Shown here piece after piece: positions 5,630 through 6,322 of a DNA stretch of 6,322 nt (positions within the stretch are counted from its first letter, which is position 1; every line of letters starts with the position of its first letter). Both the position numbers and the translations under genes were made by a program. The notes under the pieces were generated by a model that was given only the letters and a program-made list of their open reading frames with translations, did no database searches and was not told the DNA's origin. The stretch is taken from assembly GCA_029062865.1 (NCBI GenBank), contig JAIDPG010000300.1, positions 1-6,322 of the forward strand, read 5' to 3'. The DNA comes from Oscillospiraceae bacterium. GTDB lineage: Bacteria; Bacillota; Clostridia; Oscillospirales; Ruminococcaceae.

Positions 5630-6322
5630 TTAATCCTTTTTCCCCGCGCCTACGCACGCTTTTCTGATGAGGTCTATCGGGATTATCGAGATCGCGGGAG
5701 CCAGCACTACGAGCCATTCCGTGAGGTTTAAGCCCCAACCCGAGAGAATTCCTCTGCCGAGGTACGTCATCAGGATCTGCACGACGGCGATTATGCCGAA
5801 CACCGTCAGGAAGCCCTTGTTTCTGCCGAGGTTGTCAAACAGGTTAGCTTTTTCCGTTCTCGCGTTGAACGCGTTGAATACCGCGACGAAGATGAAGAAC
5901 GCGAAGTACGCCGTGTGGAGTATCGCGTGCTGCTCGGAAAAGCCCGCGGCAACATCATCTCGCAGCCAGCCCCACTGCTCCAAAAAGCTCGTTGCGCTGT
6001 CCTTCGGGAACGCGCCCAAAATCAGCATCGCGATCGACAGAATAAACGTCCAGCCCGCGCCTACGGCTATCTCCGACATCATATACTTGCTGATGATCGG
6101 CTCGTTGCGGCGTTTGGGCTTCTCGCGCATAAAGCGCTCCAAAGGCGGCTCTCCGCCGAACGCCAGCGCCGCGAGCGTGTCCATAACGAGGTTTACCCAA
6201 AGTATCTGGATAACGTTAAGCGGGCTTTCGACGCCGATAAGCGGGCAGACGAACGATACCAGAACCGCCGCCACGTTTATCGTCAACTGGAATACGATAA
6301 ACTTTCTTATCGAGTTGAAGAT
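5630..6322 (-). CDS. P-type Ca2+-transporting ATPase, C-terminal membrane domain (5' part outside window)
   Basis: The frame is open from the right edge to a TAA at 5632-5630, giving 230 residues of the C-terminal transport domain (M5 end to M10) of a P2-type Ca2+ ATPase. The segment SIRKFIVFQLTINVAAVLVS matches the M5 region. M6 carries LWVNLVMDTLAALAFGGEPP: Asn and Asp of NLVMD correspond to SERCA Asn796 and Asp800 (site II), and Met in place of SERCA Thr799 together with the MDT ending is the plasma-membrane (PMCA) version. Four further hydrophobic segments follow (near residues 84-101, 136-154, 172-190 and 200-216 of the visible part) and a short charged tail ends GAGKKD. The phosphorylation and nucleotide domains would lie to the right of the window. 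A Met/TTG start at 6286 is not real, since family sequence continues upstream of it. It probably exports Ca2+ using ATP; it is the first visible gene of the run. Confidence 0.92.
   Translation of the reverse strand: MFNSIRKFIVFQLTINVAAVLVSFVCPLIGVESPLNVIQILWVNLVMDTLAALAFGGEPPLERFMREKPKRRNEPIISKYMMSEIAVGAGWTFILSIAMLILGAFPKDSATSFLEQWGWLRDDVAAGFSEQHAILHTAYFAFFIFVAVFNAFNARTEKANLFDNLGRNKGFLTVFGIIAVVQILMTYLGRGILSGWGLNLTEWLVVLAPAISIIPIDLIRKACVGAGKKD

Noticed and set aside
5630..6286. P-type ATPase read as a complete 218-residue protein starting at 6286
   Set aside because: The supposed start is an internal TTG codon; the frame continues to the right edge with conserved M5-region sequence, so the gene is partial.

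Overview
The window is a one-directional gene cluster read entirely on the minus strand. Its moderately high GC, strong AGGAGG-type ribosome binding sites and TerD/YceG/TelA gene content suggest a Firmicute, most likely a gut-type Clostridia (Oscillospiraceae/Ruminococcus-like). That placement rests on content and style, not on a marker gene. I see no rRNA, tRNA, CRISPR array, transposase or integrase.

In the direction of transcription (right to left) the layout is: (1) the C-terminal third of a PMCA/SERCA-type P-type Ca2+ ATPase, cut by the right edge; (2) a canonical calcium-binding TerD protein; (3) a 413-residue protein with an N-terminal beta-helix-like region, a beta-rich middle and a divergent C-terminal TerD domain; (4) a 726-residue YceG-like protein; (5) a TelA (toxic anion resistance) protein that runs off the left edge with no stop codon seen. 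The five genes fill almost the whole window. The gaps, in order, are 69, 31, 179 and 168 bp.

This is a version of the tellurite-resistance-like (Ter) stress module. Bacillus subtilis yceCDEFGH combines TerD paralogues, a TerC-type membrane protein, YceG and a TelA homologue (YceH). Here the only membrane partner visible is a calcium pump. It sits directly upstream of a TerD that keeps the acidic Ca2+ ligands, while the second TerD has lost most of them. A reasonable inference is a Ca2+-linked envelope or chemical stress system: pump plus Ca2+-binding TerD, a scaffold-like TerD fusion, and the YceG/TelA pair. The biochemical role of YceG and TelA is not established.

The two larger gaps (1175-1342 and 3524-3702) are not empty. 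Each holds nested inverted repeats with several near-perfect hairpins, often capped on the minus strand by a GAA triloop in a C-G-closed stem (the GCGAAGC minihairpin). They look like dispersed palindromic elements placed between co-transcribed genes, and none carries the T-tract of an intrinsic terminator in the operon's direction.
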